Shown here one piece after another: positions 62,401 to 64,000 of a DNA stretch of 64,000 nt. The notes under the pieces were generated by a model, which made no database searches, was not told where the DNA came from, and worked only from the letters and a program-made list of their open reading frames with translations. The stretch comes from an uncultured Roseibium sp. (GTDB taxonomy: Bacteria; Pseudomonadota; Alphaproteobacteria; Rhizobiales; Stappiaceae), in assembly GCF_963669205.1 (NCBI RefSeq), contig NZ_OY769915.1:4376001-4440000 (forward strand). The letters are read 5' to 3'. Within the stretch, counting starts at the first letter, position 1; each line of letters starts with the position of its first letter. The position numbers were made by a program, and so were the translations under genes.

Positions 62401-63355
62401 CCGGTTCTCCCGTGATCAGATCCAGGATCTCGCTGCTGACATACGTAAGAGGCACCCGGTTGAAGGCCAACCTTTCCTCAGATGGTGCCCAGACAACGGT
62501 CATGTTCATACCGTCGGACCAACGTCTCGGTTTCTCGCCTCTGGGCAACGGATATTCGCGCTTGATTACGCTCGCGCCTGTCGAGGTCTCCCAAACGTCC
62601 AGCCTAATGCTCGCAGAAGCCAGACTGGAAACCCACACGTACTGCCCGCTTGGGGAGAACCCAGCACTCAGTCCATCGCCGTATAGATGGCTTTCGACAG
62701 CGCCATCTATCACCGCCGACCACGCCCCAGCGCCTTTGTCCGTCAGCCCTTGAACCCGGATCTCCGTACTGGTCTCCTGCCGCTTCACGTGAAGGACGAC
62801 GGTGTGGTCCGGCGAAGGCAATACGCGATCGCCATACCTGTTGGCATCGCGATAGTTGAACACTGCCCGACCGGTCGCAATTTCGATGATTTGGAGGGCA
62901 CCGTCATCTCTCGAAAGCGCAACAGTTGCACCATCAGCCGAAAAGGCGTTTTCGGCCAAGCGGCCATTGATCTTCGCGCCAAACGATCTTCCCGATAGGT
63001 CCGTGAAACCGGCAAGGGTGAGGTTCCCCTCTCGCCGCACGATCCGGGCCAGACGGCTTCCATCTGGAAGCAACCGGAACATACTGCCATCGAGCGAGCT
63101 CGAGCGTTCAAGCAGGACCGCGCCACTGTCGATGTCCCATAGCTTCGAAACGCCACTTTGATCGGTGCTGGACAGAAGCCTTCCATCCAAACTTACCGAC
63201 AAATCTCCGACCATCGAGGTATGGCCTTTGGTCACTTCAAGCCGGAAATCATCCACCTGCGCTGCTGCCGGTGCCGCGTACAATGCGCCCGCAAGCAGAA
63301 TGGCGAGAACCTCGCCCCAGACTGTTCGGGCCCGAACGGCCTTCCCCTCTGGCAT
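59435..63355 (-). CDS. Exported WD40-like caspase with C-terminal SH3 domain
   Basis: About 1306 aa from ATG 63355, four bases after the stop of the binding-protein gene. An in-frame start at 63394 would overlap that gene. The signal peptide (ending AAAQV, about residue 34) is followed by a large beta-propeller-like region with few canonical WD40 units; the clearest are near the end (HSAPVSSLHFSPDNTRIATS then YDGTVRLW). The linker PEGFFNGSDKGAKRVNVVRG, Ig-like domain, caspase domain (His in FFLAGHGKTEDG, Cys in LLFDTCESGTL) and SH3 tail then match the paralogues closely. It lacks the N-terminal SH3 domain. The diverged sensor half with a conserved protease half suggests different triggers and the same output. 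Confidence 0.88.
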   Translation of the reverse strand: MPEGKAVRARTVWGEVLAILLAGALYAAPAAAQVDDFRLEVTKGHTSMVGDLSVSLDGRLLSSTDQSGVSKLWDIDSGAVLLERSSSLDGSMFRLLPDGSRLARIVRREGNLTLAGFTDLSGRSFGAKINGRLAENAFSADGATVALSRDDGALQIIEIATGRAVFNYRDANRYGDRVLPSPDHTVVLHVKRQETSTEIRVQGLTDKGAGAWSAVIDGAVESHLYGDGLSAGFSPSGQYVWVSSLASASIRLDVWETSTGASVIKREYPLPRGEKPRRWSDGMNMTVVWAPSEERLAFNRVPLTYVSSEILDLITGEPVVGLDTRLINRVYSSKVERRRAFRIVTAFLSDEKRVVTSGDLVVWDTTSGQPVDQLFEAGVADGGESGYEIELHALRHRALDELLVLHESGSIYRYALPELELLGTVGSDLLPVYHAAWTADGSALLHFSARKDVGNGLADGIIQMLDMTYGRVDPDRSFETSEKSAALGDGLKIRAVAPDLSYVIAGQDYAAAQLFRRGEKGNYVPSDKPLQFSTDRIGQIAINFQSPDKFRISQSGKLIIGRLDFRDRIAIFDSETGDVLSAYHYGKKNSKDFIQTGLPILSGDETRIFLPLKSKHGEEILSWSVDKVDQVRSDPAQGTDFSRQGQCKINQFPAISSDGKFALGEMSGSQLPCIGKLPDGELAVELEGFGRVLQRSNWPDTKLFPVERADFTQDGRLVAAASERGAIIWNTAEGKMHARLVGHSAPVSSLHFSPDNTRIATSSYDGTVRLWTKNGEELLRFYLFADGEWLAISPEGFFNGSDKGAKRVNVVRGGNVFPIDSFFDALYRPDLVREALAGDLDGKVAAAAAQLDLEKIIEGGFPPRVRLISPEPGETVAGDGSGSGAVDVEVEIEATSGGIGKVEWSVNGVLQDLSERALSPLVLADGVDQAESGAGQTKRVTQSLYLAPGENEISVVAYNAAGLIASDPLTFAVALDEPEITDPKLYVLSVGVNDYFDSRLDLAYAASDARAIGSALKIAGKEIYSDVIVETVLDKDVTKAGLEAAFNRLETVVRPGDVFVFFLAGHGKTEDGRYYFLPHDFRYQDEGSFKTAGIGQTALQEWFSKIRAQKSVLLFDTCESGTLTQEPVVRGTGALAAINRLNRAIGRTTLTASTDTAPALEGFRGHGLFTYTLLDAIASADNDNDRAVDVTELASYIDRRLPEYSEAAFGYTQVPQMKVVGNSFPIAATTLVLSDKPEEIIPKTPTHVVIQSADVIADAIEGGAVVTKLQPGTTIRLLSSENGWVLVAKDGDQIGYLADNTVVPLR
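59460..60985 (-). repeat. Paralogous 3' block 3 of the WD40-caspase genes
   Basis: The most diverged of the three copies, but still highly similar over the linker, Ig-like, caspase and SH3 parts. It retains the same length across the site of the one-base deletion in block 1. Confidence 0.78.
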
Positions 63356-63359
63356 CGGT

Positions 63360-64000
63360 TTACTCGTTACCGCTGGAGCTGCGTGCTGCCTCAACCACCG
63401 CCGGGTCTATCGCGGAGAGCATCGGAGCAACAAGGGGAGCCGCAGTTTTCTTCATGGCGTCACGCTCTGCCTTGGAGAGCCGCGTGACTTTGTGACCGTC
63501 TTTTTCGAGCGCTTGCACCAACGCCTCTTCTTCTGCAGCGATTGCAGAAGCGTTTGCCTCGGCGGTCGTTTGTGCAGCTTCCAGAAGAACCTGCTGAACC
63601 TCTGGTGAAAGGCTTTCCCACCATGTCTGGCTGACAAAAAGGATTCCGCCTGCCACGGTGTGCCCCGTGAGGGTAACGCCACCACTGGCAACCAAATCGT
63701 TTTCGTGCATTTCTGCCAGGGTTGCAGAAACGGCACGGATCACGCCCACCTTGAGAGCCATTTTGACTTCGCTAGAGGGTAGAGGGGTCGGCATGGCGCC
63801 AAGCACTTCGATCCCCTTTGTCCCGAGTTTGGTGTAGGTCCTCAATCCATCAACATCTTCAACCTTACGCACGGGCCCGGCGGACGAAAGATGCACCATC
63901 GGACCAGGGACGATCGCCAATCCAACCAATCCATGTTCCTTGAGCGAGTCCAGGAGCCCGCGAGCTGCGTCGCTTTTGCTAAAGCCCGCGAGTGCTTCTG
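63360..64000 (-). CDS. TRAP-type solute-binding protein (DctP family), C-terminal part, runs off the right edge
   Basis: About 213 codons are visible and stay open at base 64000. The segment LVGLAIVPGPMVHLSSAGPV, then GLRTYTKLGTKGIEVLGAMP and TLTGHTVAGGILFVSQTWWE, followed by LSPEVQQVLLEAA, fits the C-terminal half of DctP proteins, which bind organic acids in the periplasm. The stop is 4 bp before the start of the WD40-like caspase gene, so the two are probably co-transcribed. No TRAP permease is near. In this context it may act as a ligand sensor for the caspase genes rather than in transport, which is inference. Confidence 0.8.
   Translation of the reverse strand, partial: EALAGFSKSDAARGLLDSLKEHGLVGLAIVPGPMVHLSSAGPVRKVEDVDGLRTYTKLGTKGIEVLGAMPTPLPSSEVKMALKVGVIRAVSATLAEMHENDLVASGGVTLTGHTVAGGILFVSQTWWESLSPEVQQVLLEAAQTTAEANASAIAAEEEALVQALEKDGHKVTRLSKAERDAMKKTAAPLVAPMLSAIDPAVVEAARSSSGNE

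Overview
The window looks like chromosome of a marine-type alphaproteobacterium, most likely a Roseibium/Labrenzia- or Roseobacter-like organism. This is inferred from high-GC catabolic operons with TRAP transporters, a VPLPA-CTERM sorting signal, a GMC dehydrogenase and an RTX-type surface protein. No rRNA or complete tRNA was seen.

Bases 1-26,700 look like ordinary chromosome. In order they hold: an aconitase-family hydratase diverging from an IclR regulator and a PEP-mutase/isocitrate-lyase-family enzyme (1-3138); a TRAP transporter operon (dctP-dctQ-dctM-iclR, minus strand) divergent from a GMC oxidoreductase (4080-9927); an arginine-transaminase-type operon (tetR, aruH-like, aruI-like) divergent from an M20 amidohydrolase (9936-14836); an AT-rich stretch with four CRP-like dyads ahead of an HlyC-type acyltransferase homologue and a 1056-aa RTX-like repeat protein (15023-19251); then an acyl-CoA ligase with a BASS-family transporter, a class III nucleotide cyclase, a DUF4437-type cupin protein with a divergent LysR regulator, and a VPLPA-CTERM protein (19256-26367).

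At 26,740-26,768 there is an isolated 3' end of a tRNA-like gene followed by three tandem CTACTCA repeats. It reads as the left attachment junction of an integrated island, and the base composition changes there. From 27 kb to the right edge almost every gene encodes an exported protein. Nine carry caspase-fold (peptidase C14) domains with intact His/Cys dyads, each with a different tail: Cys-rich/peptidoglycan-binding-like, DUF4189, discoidin-like, SH3, Sel1, SPOR, or WD40 plus SH3. Between them sits a plus-strand cluster encoding DUF4384-like proteins, a serpin, an OmpA-domain protein and a trypsin-like serine protease zymogen. A VanX-like D,D-dipeptidase, a TPR-like protein and a TRAP-type solute-binding protein (truncated by the window edge) lie in the same transcription units. 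One intact IS3-family element (30255-31478, 4-bp target duplication) has landed in the island.

The most interesting reading, which is inference, is an envelope-located regulated proteolysis system. Many caspase heads with interchangeable wall-binding or scaffold tails are co-encoded with a trypsin zymogen whose activation site follows Arg and with a serpin whose reactive loop carries Arg. Four caspase transcription units share a 21-bp upstream box. The three WD40-caspase genes share nearly identical 3' halves, and one of them is split by a one-base deletion.
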